From positions 16,818,567 through 16,882,566 of the forward strand of contig JBAIZL010000002.1 in assembly GCA_036971475.1 (NCBI GenBank): 64,000 nucleotides of DNA. Reading direction: 5' to 3'. Both the position numbers and the translations under genes were made by a program. Of the stretch, positions 21,861-35,100 are shown piece by piece (positions within the stretch are counted from its first letter, which is position 1; the number at the start of each line of letters is the position of its first letter). Source of the DNA: Prosapia bicincta (Eukaryota > Arthropoda > Insecta > Hemiptera > Cercopidae). A model generated the notes under the pieces. That model worked only from the letters and a program-made list of their open reading frames with translations, searched no databases and was not told the origin of the DNA.

Positions 21861-24225
21861 TGATTGTTTACTGGAAGGGTGATAAAATTTAAATTACTGG
21901 GGAGACTGACTGGCTGACCGTTTTGTTTTTTCCATAGATTACACTTAATCACTAAGAAACTTTATGTTTATATAAATGACTAGGTAAATTAATGTTACTT
22001 CAAAGCATGGGTACAAACATATGTGATTAATTAAAATCTAGTGAAATAAAATTAAAACAGAACGGACTTAAAGACTTACAATGTGTCTTATCAAACTAAT
22101 AATGATGAGATATGCAACCCTCTTCGAAACAAGCCTCCTCGAACGATACAACCCTCCTCGAAGGATAAAACTCTTATCTGGGTTAGTATTTGTGAACAAA
22201 GTTCAACTCCGATTCGCAAATATTTCTGCTACCAGAACACAAGTTATTGAAATAGCCTATAATAATGGCCAGAAACTCGGCTAGAAGCTTCTTATAGGGT
22301 GGTATTGGCATTCTGGTTTATGCCTTTTAATAAAAAAAAATTATAAAAATTGAGTATGACGTTCTGCTTCATTATAACGATTAAACTAGACACAATTAGA
22401 GAAGTTTAGTTAAGGTCTTGAATTTTCAACTTAAATTATTCTACAAAGAAATATTGACGACGAAACATTTGCTAAAAACTTTATCTCTGTTACAATTTTG
22501 TCAGGATATAAGGCTATAAGGATATCAGGATATATACAGGCTATTTAGGCACTGTAAGTGTTTTACTTTAACGAAACAAAGGTTCGCACGTCGGTGTCTT
22601 TTACGGACATTGTATAAACATATTTATTAACAGCCCTAAGGTTAACTGTTAACTCTTTTTATATAGAAACTACTTGTAATTATATTTTTTGAAGTTTCTT
22701 ATGAAAGTTTGAAAATATTATGAAAGTTGTTGTTTAACAGGTCAATATATATTGTAACTTCTTAGCTGATAACAGATTAAAAAGAAACTTTACCATTTCC
22801 TCCCAAACCCCTTTCGCTACGTCTCAGCACTATTAACATGTCACCTGCTTAATGAGAAAGGCTTCTGAGCCAAGTAAGAGATCAGACAACGCTGTACTAG
22901 TCTTTTGCGAATCTCGGCACTTAGTACAGAACTAAAAACATTGGCCACGGGCCACTGTTAGGATTAACGTTTAAAGATTTATTGAATTTGTCTCTCACAT
23001 CTGAACTATTACATCACTACTTTATGTTATTATAAAACATAATGTTCTTTCCCCCCCTAAAAATATAATTTTTAAACTTATGACGTTTAGTATCGTATGT
23101 GCCAAAATAAACAGTACTAAAACAGTTGTATGAATTTATTTTACTTACGTAGTTTTACAAACACATAATTAAAAAAAACCAAATCGGTTAGACTCGGATG
23201 TAAAAATGTTCTATATGACAAGCTTTTGGATCATTTTGGTTGAAGACGGGTTGTGAGGCTTTATGAGCGAAAATGATGCTCTACGATACAAACTTTCTCT
23301 GCTGTAGTTAGCACTATGTCAACAAATACTAACCTTAAATAAATAAGTCAACACTTATACGCGGCAACAATCAAAAGTAGGCTGAGCTGATCGAGGAGGC
23401 AACTACAGCTGATTAAGTTTCAGCTATGGTTTATTTTAGCGCATTCGGTGTAAGTAATTAATCACATTTTAAGATTAATGAAGATTTCATTTCGAATCTT
23501 AGAGATAGGGATGAATACTCTTTTTTTTAGTCGGACATTAATGTTTAAAGACCGTGAAGGGGAGAAAGGGAAATAAATAGAGAAATAAGGGGTGATGAAT
23601 AGGAGAAATAGTGGGAGGTAATAATGTAGAGAAGAATGTTAGGAGAGTAGGAGGAAGGAAGAGAAAGTAGAAGTGTATAAGTAAGGGGAAAGGCTTAGAG
23701 GAAATGGTCGAAGTGAGAATGAAGAGAAAAGAGCAAAGAGGAGATAAGTAAGGAAAGTGATGTACAAGAAAAGAGCGGGACAGAGAGGATGAAAAGTTTA
23801 TAGTATTTGCATTGGTTTCAATAGGTCTAATATTTTAATTACATCGTTTTTAGTTCCCATTCTTTCCTCCGAGATCGAATCCTCAGATAAAATTTTTCAT
23901 TCGTTTTAAAATTTCATTGATTTCTTTTCCTCACTTCTAAGGTTCATTACAACATAACTTGCAGCGCCCCTGGTGCTGCGGGAGAAGCTTCTTGGCGCTA
24001 ATACTATTCTCTAAGGCAAAAGTATCGCCGATAGCTCATTAATTTAATGAAAAGGCTTTTAAAAACTTATTAAATAACTGAATTTGATCAAAGAACAATA
24101 TTTCAATTAATGTTTCAACAGCGCCATTGGAAAAGATTGAATCTTTCGGAAATGTTGAACGTCATAGTTGGTAAATATTAGACTATAAACTGGAAAGAGA
24201 AAACAAGTAATAAACAAAACAAAAA
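21861..24225. other. Non-coding stretch with a second purine-rich patch
   Basis: Purine-rich GAGA/AGGA sequence at 23555-23800. A short hairpin word CAGCGCCCCTGGTGCTG lies at about 23962. The open frame 22081-22284 shows no motif. Nothing else recognised. Confidence 0.4.
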
Positions 24226-24227
24226 TT

Positions 24228-24655
24228 TTAAGTAAATTCCTACTTAGGTCAACAAAGAATATTTTATTTTAGTTACTTTTTACTAAGTAATTACAAATAT
24301 AAATAAAGTAACTTAACCTATGCGTTAAAACAGCTGTTCTATCACATGACTTGTAACATAAAATCAGCTGTTTTATGAAATCATGTTATGACTTATTTTA
24401 AGCCAATCGGATGAAGCAACGATATTGCATACCTTGCATTGTCCAAAGATTTTCTCCTATATGAAACTGAAAATTTAACTAATGAAATAATATTTGAAAA
24501 AAACTGTATAAACATCAATTTTCATTCACTAAAAGTTTTAAAAAAATGTATTTGAACTTGAATGGACGAATAAAAAGTATTTTATTAACGATTGAAAATT
24601 TAAAGAAGATTTATAGGGAGAACGTGAACTAATAGAAGGAAATGAATAATGGCTT
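24228..24655 (+). repeat. MITE-like family, full-length plus-strand copy
   Basis: Starts AAATTCCTACTTAGGTCAAC and ends GTGAACTAATAGAAGGAAAT. The reverse complement of the end (CCTTCTATTAGTTCAC) and the start (CCTACTTAGGTCAAC) share AATTCCT-type termini, suggesting short imperfect inverted repeats. Internal CAGCTGTTCTATCACATGAC and ATGAAATCATGTTATGAC are shared with other copies. A 107-codon minus frame over it is not a gene. Confidence 0.75.
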
Positions 24656-25160
24656 TTGTAAATCGCTGATCTCGTTCTCTGTATCAGCTGTTCTGTGTGT
24701 GCTATAATTTCCAACCATCTCCTTAAGGAAACGAATTGTCGGCTCGGAGATAGAGTGCAATCTTTGCGAACCGCGTGACCCTGTATAAAACAATAGGTAC
24801 GCTTAACACGAGGCCGCGGGCGGAGGTGGTTTAAACATTTCGCATAAACCGATAAAGACACGATAAGACAAACAGTCTGCCTCGGCTAAGCTATATATCC
24901 CCACAATACGGAGCGTCACTAAAGCTTATCTTCTCTATAAATTAAAGCGACTTATCTTATTGTCGTTGACAAGTTACAGTACCCAGGAGTGTAATACATT
25001 CACCGTGTAATAATACTGTAAATCTGAAAAGGTTTTTATTCTTTGTGAAATAGTTTCCGAGTAGATTTATTTATTAACGTAACGGTTTTACTGCGACAAA
25101 ATCTGGAAACGTTGTCCGTAACGTTATACGACACATTTATTTATGTTTTCGTTGTTCATC
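24656..25160. other. Non-coding spacer between two inverted MITE copies
   Basis: Includes a GC-richer part at 24700-24830 of unknown origin. The two flanking MITE copies face each other in inverted orientation. Confidence 0.4.
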
Positions 25161-25164
25161 GGGG

Positions 25165-25605
25165 TAAATCAATGTCTTCTATTAGTTCAAACTCTCCCTA
25201 TACGGTATATATTCATATATCTTGTTCAAAATGTCAGCCGTTAGTAAAATAATTTTCATTCATCCACTCAAGTTCAAATACATTTTTTTTAAACTCGTAT
25301 TGGATGACACTGTTAATACACTTTTTTCAAATATTAATTCAATAATTAAATATCGTTTTATATTGGAGAAAATCTTTTCACAAAAGGGGTAAAATATGCA
25401 ATATAGTTATTTAGTTCCATTTGGTTTAATATTGCTGATAACATATGATTTCATAAGAACATCTGATTTTATGTTATAGGTTATGTGGTAGAACAGCCGT
25501 TTAAACGCATAGGTTGTTATTTTATTTAGATTAATTGCAATGGTTTGATAAAAAGTAACTAAAATACAATCTTTGTTGACCTAAGTAGGAAATTAATTTT
25601 AAAAA
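25165..25605 (-). repeat. MITE-like family, full-length minus-strand copy
   Basis: TCTTCTATTAGTTCAAACTC at the start, CTTTTCACAAAAGGGGTAAA in the middle and TTGTTGACCTAAGTAGGAAAT at the end. Same order as 18065-18510. Confidence 0.75.
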
Positions 25606-25799
25606 ATTTGTTTATATTACTTGTTATTGAGTTTTGCAAGAAATGTATTTTCTAGGGAAAAATCAATTTTTTGGTATAAGACAAATAGGCGTTAATAGAG
25701 AGTAATGGGCGGAAAATATCAAGTTATAGTGCGAGAGAAGAAAGCCTGCACCACCAGGTCCGTATAGTTAACAATATCTAATGACTACAACACACCCCC

Positions 25800-26417
25800 A
25801 AATGGGTTCTATTTCGAATAATGTTTTTTTCAAAAGCTTACTAAATGCTTTTAGTCCAACCAATGAAGTTAAAATAGGGTATTACCTCCGAATTCTGTTC
25901 TTATGCATCGATGTTCATGACATTTTGGAGTTAAGCTTTGCATGCTTTCTCTTACAAATCTGCCGAACATCGATGTGTGCTTATGATTCTTAGGGGTGAA
26001 AGCCACCTCTTATTACAAAATTCTAATAAAAGTTTTATTACGTTAATGGGACGTTAATTGATGATCATCTGATGTTTATTATTTGTGGTATTTGTGGGTC
26101 ACTATTTGAGATTTATCACAATGTTTCAACCATTATAAACCACCTCTATTTATCAAATATCGTTAAACTAAATCCTGCATTGATATTTTTATGTAATGGA
26201 ATGAAAAATAAATTCTCACCTAATTCATATCTTTTTATCCTTTACAAGGTTCTTAAATTTCTATTAGCTATTCAACCGTTTTAAAATACACTCATTAAAG
26301 TGTTACCTCTGATTTACTTTTTTATGCATCGAATTTTATAAAACTTTTGGATTCAGCTCAATTTACCCTTCAATTTAAAATTCTCCCTATGCCAATATGT
26401 GCTCACGACTCTTAAGG
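25800..26417 (+). repeat. Diverged ~430-bp tandem units (insertion target of the LTR element)
   Basis: Two diverged units: ATGCATCGATGTTCATGACA...GTGCTTATGATTCTTAGGGG (25905-25998) resembles ATGCATCGAATTTTATAAAA...GTGCTCACGACTCTTAAGG (26322-26417). The second continues after the LTR element at 30966 (GGTGAAAACTTCCC...), matching GGTGAAAGCCACCTC at 25995. No coding motif. Confidence 0.45.
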
Positions 26418-27630
26418 TGTAACGGATGTTATTTTTAAACAGCAAAGTTGCGCATTTTGTGACGTTGTCAAAAATAAAACTAGCAGAGTTGCGCAATTTG
26501 TGTAACGGTTTATAATTAAACAAATTGGATTTTATTTAGTTATAACTCTTAAAACATTTAATATTCACTTCTGGCTTACAGTTCAGGCGTAACGAAACGT
26601 CTGTCTGTAACGCAATAGAAGCTATAACTCAGTTACATTAAAATATTTTAAATTACCAAGTTAAATCATTAAAATTAGCAGAATATTCTTGAATTAATTC
26701 TTAAGGCTTGTTAATCTGAAATGCAAGGAATTGTGCGCTGGTAAAATAATGACTCTTTTAAATTCAATTAAAGCAAATTATAATCTTTTATTTTAAGATA
26801 GACAGATAAAATAAAATCATGACACATAAATTTTTAACACTCAGTTACGGATTATGGAACATTTTTAATTCTATTTATAAATTTTTAAGGATAGCAATCC
26901 TTCAATTAATTAATTAATCAATGGCTGAAAATGAACATGTATTCGAGTTTACTTGCCTTTTTTGTATAATCAAATTTAATAATTTAATGTGAACATATTT
27001 GCACCAAAAGATGCGTAATTATAGTTATGCTTATTAGTTTAAAAGTTCAATGTTTATTATTTAGAATTCTGCTGCGAAACATTTTGAATTTTGAAATTAA
27101 GTTTTAAAAGTCTTAAATCGCCCACTTAGCTGTATTAACTTGTCGTAACTTCGTTTCCTCCTCGTGGAAAATCTCGGTAAAGCCTGGCCTCATCTTCGTG
27201 GAAAAGCATCGGGAAAAGCCCTCAATAAGTCAGCGACCCATCTTGTACCTGGTATCGTATGCCGTGTTCTATGCCATGATTAAAAGAAAATAATACTTTA
27301 CATTAATTAAAATAAAAAGAAACTAAATAAATTTTCTTGATATTTGAAGACGTCCGTTCCCTGTTACATCTTGGACAAATGAGAGAGAAAAATTAGTCGC
27401 GAGCAACCTTCCTACCTATCGCGCATCCGGGGCGCGCATGCCTAGCTTGATTACTTGTTTTAATTTTTTCTCGCTAGATGTCACTATCAGCCAGAGATCT
27501 CATTAAAAATATTTATCATACATAACAATTTTTTTTACATAGTTATACATTATTACAATTTTGAATTTATTCTCGTTTATTTTCTGAAATTTGCTAATTT
27601 AATATGTAACACCGTCTAAAGTGTGTTACA
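26418..27630 (-). repeat. 3' LTR of the LARD-like element
   Basis: Collinear with 29750-30965. In the parts compared by eye only about seven to ten substitutions were seen, so insertion was recent. One LTR end carries short internal repeats of the type GCAAAGTTGCGCATTTTGTG and GCAGAGTTGCGCAATTTGTG. Confidence 0.85.
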
Positions 27631-29749
27631 TATTTTCCCCCCTCTTGAAAAAAAAATTGTGTGTTTTCACATTCCCCTTTAATTATTTTTATTAAATGTA
27701 ACGATTTACGAACAACTCTTAAGTTAACAATCAAATTATTTTCTTTGGGAAAACATATCATAAACCTATTTGATTCTATTATTAGAACAAACTTAACTCG
27801 ACATGAAGCATAACATAAACAATATTAATTCTTGCATTTAATCCTTTCCAAACAAAAAAAATAATAAATTTTTTAAATAAACCTATATTCAATCTTCCTT
27901 TTATATTCATAAAAGATTTTATATTGACACATACTCTTTATACCATTACATAATGTTCTATAATTGTTTAATTACTTTTATCTTTAATTTACTTTGTTAA
28001 AAAAAAATGTGTCTTTTAATTTCAATTTAAATCTCATAACTTGTTACATTATTTATTAATCCTTTAATTTACATGATTAAGTTTTTAAAAAAAATTACAT
28101 ACACTTATCAGTTGCTTGAAATTTTAACTTCTTTATAAACTTTTCGTTTCTCAAACTTTATGATTACATATTTACATCTCTTCAAATTTTTAAAACTCAT
28201 TACTATATCTCTTATATATTTTTACTCACAATTAAATTTTTCTTCAAATTACTTCTTATTAAAATTCTTCAAATCATTTATTAATTAAATTTTCTTCAAA
28301 ATTGTCTCTTTTTGTGTCAACAAACCTAACCTACTAGCTGTATATATCACAGTCCACTACCTGGGATCTGCAAAACGGCTTACTCCCTGTAAGTCACAAA
28401 TTACCACATTTAAACGACGCTATATATATATTTTCAAAAATTCTCTCTCTCTATTTACCACTAAGAATGTACCATTGCCTAATAACCTCTCTCTGTTATT
28501 CCTACAATACTCGTACATCTTAAAACCATTGGATTTCAAATCCCACACTTTGAATCCAAATACCTTTTTTTTTCTTAAATCAAATCCCATACTTTGATTT
28601 AAAAACCATACAGCCAGTTGTTGACTCAAAAAGGACTTTATTCAATTCATCATTCTTAAATTTTCTTTCAAACATTACTATGACAATTTGATATTAAAAT
28701 TCGTTTAAGCTCTTGCATTAATAAAATAAGAATTAAATCAAACACAAATTAGGATTGTACATTCACATGCAATTTTTGGTCAAGTGTTTTAGTCTCTTCG
28801 TGTAGTATTATGTATTTTGAGATTTTGTCGGTGTCTATCTCGTGTATACGTAAGATTGCATGCCAATTGGGCCCTTTGACACACAATATGCAAAGTGTCG
28901 TCATGAGTTTCTAAAATTGCATATCAAGGCACTTACCACTTCCTTGTTAATCAATTACCCTTTTAAAAATGAAAAAAAGGCTTTAAATTTCTTCCAACAA
29001 TAACTTTTCTAAATTTTAACTATTTTTGAAGTTATAAATTTGCTTGTAAACCTTACACAACTTATACATATATTTAATTTTATTAAACATTGTTTTAAAT
29101 CCATTTACAAAAATTTCTTTTTATTATTATAATTCATCAGTACTATTACTTTTGTTAAATTGTTTATCAGACAGTATTACATTTACTTTCAAATTATTTT
29201 AACATTAAATTATTTTGGTTCTACAATTCATACAAGTTTGATAACCTCTTTTATCGTCTGATAAATTGATTTACTCCAGAGGTTCAGAAAACAAACGGAA
29301 TGTTGATGGCATAGCAAAGCAAAGCAAACTCGATACACTTTATGTAAACATTGTGCTTCAGGCACAAACATTCTAAACTTGTGTAAACATCCTTGATAAG
29401 CTAGACATCCTGCATTAGGCTATGCACAAACTTTGAAAATCTAAAACTTACTACGCACAGACCTGACTCATATTTTAAACAAAGATTCTCATGGCCTTGA
29501 CTACAATACAAGTAAAAACTGGTTATAACTGGTTTTCTCCCCTATCTTTACCAAACTGCTTACACAACCTACCTGCTACATCCTTTTACTTTCAATTTAT
29601 ACATTTTACAAAATTTTACAAAACTCACACTGTTAAATTTACCTTTTGAATATATTTAATGAAATCGGTTATTTTCAACCATTTTTAAATTTTCTTTCCA
29701 CCAACACACAAATTTACATTTCAAATTTTTAAAGCAGAGTCGCGCAATA
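27631..29749 (-). other. Non-coding interior of the LARD-like element
   Basis: AT-rich, no reading frame over 70 codons, no protease, RT or integrase motif on either strand. No clear primer-binding site starting TGG is seen next to the right LTR (minus strand there reads TATTGCGCGACTCTGC), so the primer is unknown. Confidence 0.7.
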
Positions 29750-30965
29750 TGTGACGGATGATATAAAATGAAACTAGCAAAGTTGCGCATTTTGTGACGT
29801 TGTCAAAAATAAAACTAGCAGAGTTGCGCAATTTGTGTAACGGTTTATAATTAAACAAATTGGATTTTATTTAGTTATAACTCTTAAAACATTTAATATT
29901 CACTTCTGGCTTACAGTTCAGGCGTAACGAAACGTCTGTCTGTAACGCAATAGAAGCTATAACTCCGTTACATTAAAATATTTTAAATTACCAAGTTAAA
30001 CCATTAAAATTAGCAGAATATTCTTGAATTAATTCTTAAGGCTTGTTAATCTGAAATGCAAGGAATTGTGCGCTGGTAAAATAATGACTCTTTTAAATTC
30101 AATTAAAGCAAATTATAATCTTTTATTTTAAGATAGACAGATAAAATAAAATCATGACACATAAATTTTTAACACTCAGTTATGGATTATGGAACATTTT
30201 TAATTCTATTTATAAATTTTTAAGGATAGCAATCCTTCAATTAATTAATTAATCAATGGCTGAAAATGAACATGTATTCGAGTTTACTTGCCTTTTTTGT
30301 ATAATCAAATTTAATAATTTAATGTGAACATATTTGCACCAAAAGATGCGTAATTATAGTTATGCTTATTAGTTAAAAAGTTCAATGTTTATTATTTAGA
30401 ATTCTGCTGCGAAACATTTTGAATTTTGAAATTAAGTTTTAAAAGTCTTAAATCGCCCACTTAGCTGTATTAACTTGTCGTAACTTCGTTTCCTCCTCGT
30501 GGAAAATCTCGGTAAAGCCTGGCCTCATCTTCGTGGAGAAGCATCGGGAAAAGCCCTCAATAAGTCAGCGACCCATCTTGTACCTGGTATCGTATGCCGT
30601 GTTCTATGCCATGATTAAAAGAAAATAATACTTTACATTAATTAAAATAAAAAGAAACTAAATAAATTTTCTTGCTATTTGAAGACGTCCGTTCCCTGTT
30701 ACATCTTGGCCAAATGAGAGAGAAAAATTAGTCGCGAGCAACCTTCCTACCTATCGCGCATCCGGGGCGCGCATGCCTAGCTTGATTACTTGTTTTAATT
30801 TTTTCTCGCTAGATGTCACTATCAGCCAGAGATCTCATTAAAAATATTTATCATACATAACAATTTTTTTTACATAGTTATACATTATTACAATTTTGAA
30901 TTTATTCTCGTTTATTTTCTGAAATTTGCTAATTTAATATGTAACACCGTCTAAAGTGTGTTACA
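29750..30965 (-). repeat. 5' LTR of the LARD-like element
   Basis: Begins TGTGACGG and ends GTGTTACA on the plus strand. Followed by the target duplication AAGG. Confidence 0.85.
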
Positions 30966-31099
30966 AAGGGTGAAAACTTCCCTTAATTGCAAGTTCTTAA
31001 TAAAATTGTAACCAAAGCTTTTAATAGGCCAATGAAACGTTGAGTGATGATAATTTGGGTCATTATTTGTGATTTACCACAATGTTCCAATCCTTAATA

Positions 31100-32880
31100 A
31101 CCATCCCTGATATAATATTTCTGTTTTTAAATTAAATAGTAAACATTTTATTCTGATCATAATTCTTCAACTCGAAGCGTTCTATTATACTTAGATATCA
31201 GACAGAAGGTCGACAGGGCATACACATCTTTCCTTATTTATGCTGTAAGTTTCGAGAGCCGATAAATATCCCTTACAAAACACAGATGTTTAATCTTTTG
31301 TGTGACATATTAAAAATTAACTCTCTTAAATCATTCAAATAAATCAAACAACAACGCCATTCTTGACTAGCTGGGATAGTCTCTATAATAAATTGTCTTT
31401 ACTATCTCATTTAGTCCGTAACCTGCAATTGTGTAAAATAATGTCACTAGCGCCGACGTCTCCACATACACGATGCCGCCTACCCTGTGCTTATTTTCTT
31501 TTGTACCCATACTCTTCTAATAGCGGGTGGACACCTATTTACACCACATTTGAGATCAGGTCTACTTATGGTAAGCGATTCTGCTTTTTTTAGTCAAAAA
31601 AACATTTATCGCCTTTATCTTCCTTTTTAATGGGGAAGGAATTAAGTAGATAGCTCTTTATAGTCTTGTTATAGAAGAAGTCTGCTTGAAGCAGTGTGTA
31701 TCGGGTAGACAACCCTCTATGAACACAAAAGAGAGTAGTTGAGATAGATAACCCTACACAGGTGGTTGTCATAATTTCGCTTTTTCCACCACGAATAGAT
31801 CAATATATTCATTTCGTATTCCTTTGTTATTCTATCTATACTTTTTTATCGTTTATCTTGCAAGAGCTGCATCGGTAGACTCCTTTTTGTCCCCAATAGT
31901 AAGTCAAATTAGGGGAAGTAACCCTGCTCACGAGATAACGTAAGTTTCTCTTATTTGCAGTAGGCAGGATCATTATATACACTCCTTAGTCTTAAGTTAA
32001 TTTCATCTACGCTACCTTTACATTCTTCTTACAAAGGTTTTTCTTGTAGCTGGTTCACACTTTTTTATAACCCCAGTAGAGAGCAGGTCAGCTTCAGATA
32101 TGATCTTCTCACAATATACAAAATTATCTCTCTCGCGGTTTTATATTCATACTTAGATCTTATCTATATTCACAGATGTACGTAGGCTGTAGTAGTTATA
32201 CTGGTCCTAAAACTACAATAAATTTATGTATCCTAAATAATCTTGTTTACTTCTCTAAGTGTTTCTCCTTAAAATATTGCTATATGTTTCTAATGCTTTA
32301 TCTAATTAATTGAGTTTGTATTCTTTGAGATTTAAAACTTACAGTTTACCAGAGAGTTTTGCGAAATTTAACTGTAAAGATATTTCTTCCAATACGAATT
32401 CTTGAATGTACGCCAAATCAAGAACTATTTAAAACAGCTGTGAGAATATCTGTGCACATTCACATAACATTGTTACAATATTTGGCTGTAATAAATACAC
32501 GGGACGCAATCAAAACAAGTCAGTTATTGGCGGATTCCAATTAAACGTGAACTTTAACATACGCCATCTGTGTAATACAGCCGTTGCGCGCTGAGTGTCT
32601 GTCAGCAATTTTCAGGGGCAAATTAATTTCTAGACGTTATTCCGGCATCGTAAAACCCAACGTTTTATTGTTTCTGCTTTTTATTGTAAAAACCGAGGCC
32701 TTGATGTTTATCACAAAATGAAGTGCACTAACTCACTCCGTCATTGTTGGAGAGTAGTCATGTTTCAGAAAAGTGAAAAATAAATTTATTCTTGTCACTT
32801 GATGTTTAAATCCGTTTTATGTAAACTGTCCTCTTCACCAATCTGGTTTTATAAGTAATGGTTGTAGCTATATGACAGGA
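31100..32880. other. Non-coding stretch, nothing recognised
   Basis: Open frames at 31363-31593, 31772-31590 and 32359-32544 have no motif, no splice context and no conserved look. No repeat ends recognised. Confidence 0.35.
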
Positions 32881-32907
32881 CAAATTATTACTATTATTCA
32901 ATTTCTT

Positions 32908-32923
32908 CTCTCTCTCTTCTTAG

Positions 32924-33008
<85 letters not shown>
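32908..33008. repeat. (CT)n/(AT)n compound microsatellite
   Basis: CT-rich from 32908, pure (CT)n at about 32928-32958, then (AT)n to 33008. Confidence 0.95.
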
Positions 33009-33009
<1 letters not shown>

Positions 33010-33560
33010 CCTATATCTTGTACATATTTTCAATCGTTAATAAAATATTTTTTATTCATTCAATCAAGATTAAAAAAATGTTTTAATCTGTGGCCGATGA
33101 CAATTCATGATAATAGTTTTTTCAAATATTTATTTAATTATTGGATTTTAAAAAAGTTGATGCTTTGGTCGGATTCGAAATGAATGATTACATGTTTGAA
33201 TTCCAGCACTTTGGCGTTAAGCCAATTTTCCCAATACTAGATATCTATTACTTGAATATCCTTATACAATTATTAGAGAAAAACTCCTCGTCATAATAAA
33301 GCATTGCAACAGATGGATAGAATGAGATATTATAGACCACAACCAGCTTAAATTGAAAACGAAAAAAGCGAATAAATAGTAACAAACAAAAACAATATTC
33401 CAATACCGTAATATGACACTGTATTGTACTATAATATAATCTATTTTATCCAACACTGTATATTATACTGTATAGAGAAGGAAATGGAAAATTGCAAGGA
33501 AATTAGGTTTCTCTTTTGTCACTTAATATTGTGATACTGTCATATATATATATACTGTAA
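33010..33560 (-). repeat. tRNA-like SINE/MITE composite copy 3
   Basis: On the minus strand the order is ...CACAATATTAAGTGACAAAA, TTTCCTTGCAATTTTCCATT, TCTCTATACAGTATAATAT, TATCTCATTCTATCCATC, an A-box-like TTGGCTTAACGCC and a B-box-like TTTCGAATCCGACC (about 33165-33180), then the common tail to 33010. Same order as 44450-44975 and 45556-46025. Confidence 0.6.
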
Positions 33561-34310
33561 CTAAAAAATTAAAAAGCACATCACAACACTACACTATACT
33601 AACGCAAATGGTTTGGTTCAATCTTCAATCGTTTAACCATGGACTTGTTATCGAGGAAGTTGGGAGCCATTGCACTTGGATGAAGGTGAAGTCTCTATAT
33701 GAGAGTACAAGTTATAAGGTTAAATAAAACATTACAAGGATGTGCAAGTATAATAGAATGCCTTGTACAGAATAAAACGTTTGTTGTTTAAGGCATGTGT
33801 AACTGGTGACATTATAAAGTGTTTTTAATTATTGCCATTTTAAAAATAGTGCTTGATGATGCAAAAAATGTGGCATAGATTATTCACGGAATGAATAATT
33901 TATTTGTATCATTAATTTAGTTTCTTTTAAAAGTTTTATTGAAATATAATTTTTTTGAAATTTTTAATATACTCATCTTTTCTTATTTAAAAATATTTTT
34001 ATACATTTTTCTGCCTTTCCTAACATTACAACATTTTCTCTGTTGACTCGTTTCAGAATATTTAATAGTATACCTAAGGTAAAGGTTTTGAGAATAGAGT
34101 TATACCAAAACGCGTAAAAAAAAATATTGCTATGTTAGAAAAGGCAGAAAACCTACTCAAATGTGTAAACTTTCTTTGCGTATTTGCAATTGTTATGTAT
34201 TATTTTAAAGTGAAAACTTTTAAAGCGATGCCTACAAAAACGTATTGGATGGTAAACATACAATTTTCTGTCACTGTAATTTCCATTAGATTAATACATC
34301 CGGTCACTTT
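33561..34310. other. Non-coding stretch, nothing recognised
   Basis: AT-rich; the open frame 34132-34329 runs into the next repeat and has no motif. Confidence 0.35.
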
Positions 34311-34312
34311 AA

Positions 34313-35100
34313 GAGCCACCTCAAAGTAAATTAAATGATAACATATAATTTCATATATCAGCTGATTTTACATTATACGTTATGTTGTAAAACAACTTGC
34401 AATGTAACGGTTATGTTACATTATTTAATGGATATAGTAAGGAAAAAGGTTATTATTAAATAGTTTGATCAGTAAAAATATGGTAATGTTTTAAATTTAG
34501 ATAAATCACCATACAAATAATTTAATACAACGATTATAATGAGTTGTGTTCTTTTAATCCCATTTTTGAAATGAAAACATTCTTAGCGACACTTTTTAAA
34601 AACTGATTGCAATTGAATTTGTTACTATAATTTGTTTTTTCGGTAAATCTCTATTAAATATTTCGTGTTACTCTCATTATTTTATTATTAACTACAGTAA
34701 ATATTCGTCTTTGTTAACCACATTCCTCAAATAAAAGTTTACAAATATAATGCAATATATATGGATTCATATTTTCGGCGTTTTTCGTTCAAATGTTTGC
34801 AAAACTATTGCCTCTAGTTTTTTTTATTTGTAGTTAAAACTTTGGTGGCAAATGTAAACCATCTGTATTATTGTTTCTTATATAGTAACCAATGTTTAAG
34901 TACATTCTCAGTACGCAAAATTAAATTCTTTTCTCAATTCAAAATTTCTATTAGTAGTGGCTATAAATACTGTCTCTCCGGCAATCCTTCCGAGTGACAC
35001 AGCCTATTTTGTTCTTAAATTTGGTATAAAAGTACACTTCGTATTTAATAATTCACCACGAGTACCCTGTAGACTGCATCCTAGCCAACAGCGTGACATA
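34313..35100 (+). repeat. Interspersed repeat shared with 57165-57560
   Basis: Shared landmarks in order: CACCTCAAAGT(A/G)AATTAAATG, ATGAAAACATTCTTA, TTCAAAATTTCT...GTGGCTATAAAT and a GAGTGCCACA/GAGTGACACA word. The copy at 57 kb is shorter. Probably a non-autonomous DNA element; ends not defined. Confidence 0.5.

Larger units (their letters stand above)
26418..30965 (-). mobile_element. Young non-coding LTR retrotransposon (LARD-like)
   Basis: Two direct repeats of about 1.21 kb (26418-27630 and 29750-30965) flank 2.1 kb. Each repeat has ends TGT...ACA with the inverted word TGTAAC/GTTACA, and the whole is flanked by the duplicated 4 bp AAGG (26414-26417 and 30966-30969). The site reads through as CTTAAGGGTGAAAAC when the element is removed. 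A purine tract on the minus strand (AAGAGGGGGGAAAATA, about 27631-27646) abuts the left LTR, so the left repeat is the 3' LTR and the element is on the minus strand. The interior has no gag or pol reading frame, so it would depend on a partner for movement. Confidence 0.85.

Noticed and set aside
24538..24861. 107-codon minus-strand frame
   Set aside because: Overlaps the MITE-like copy and shows no motif.
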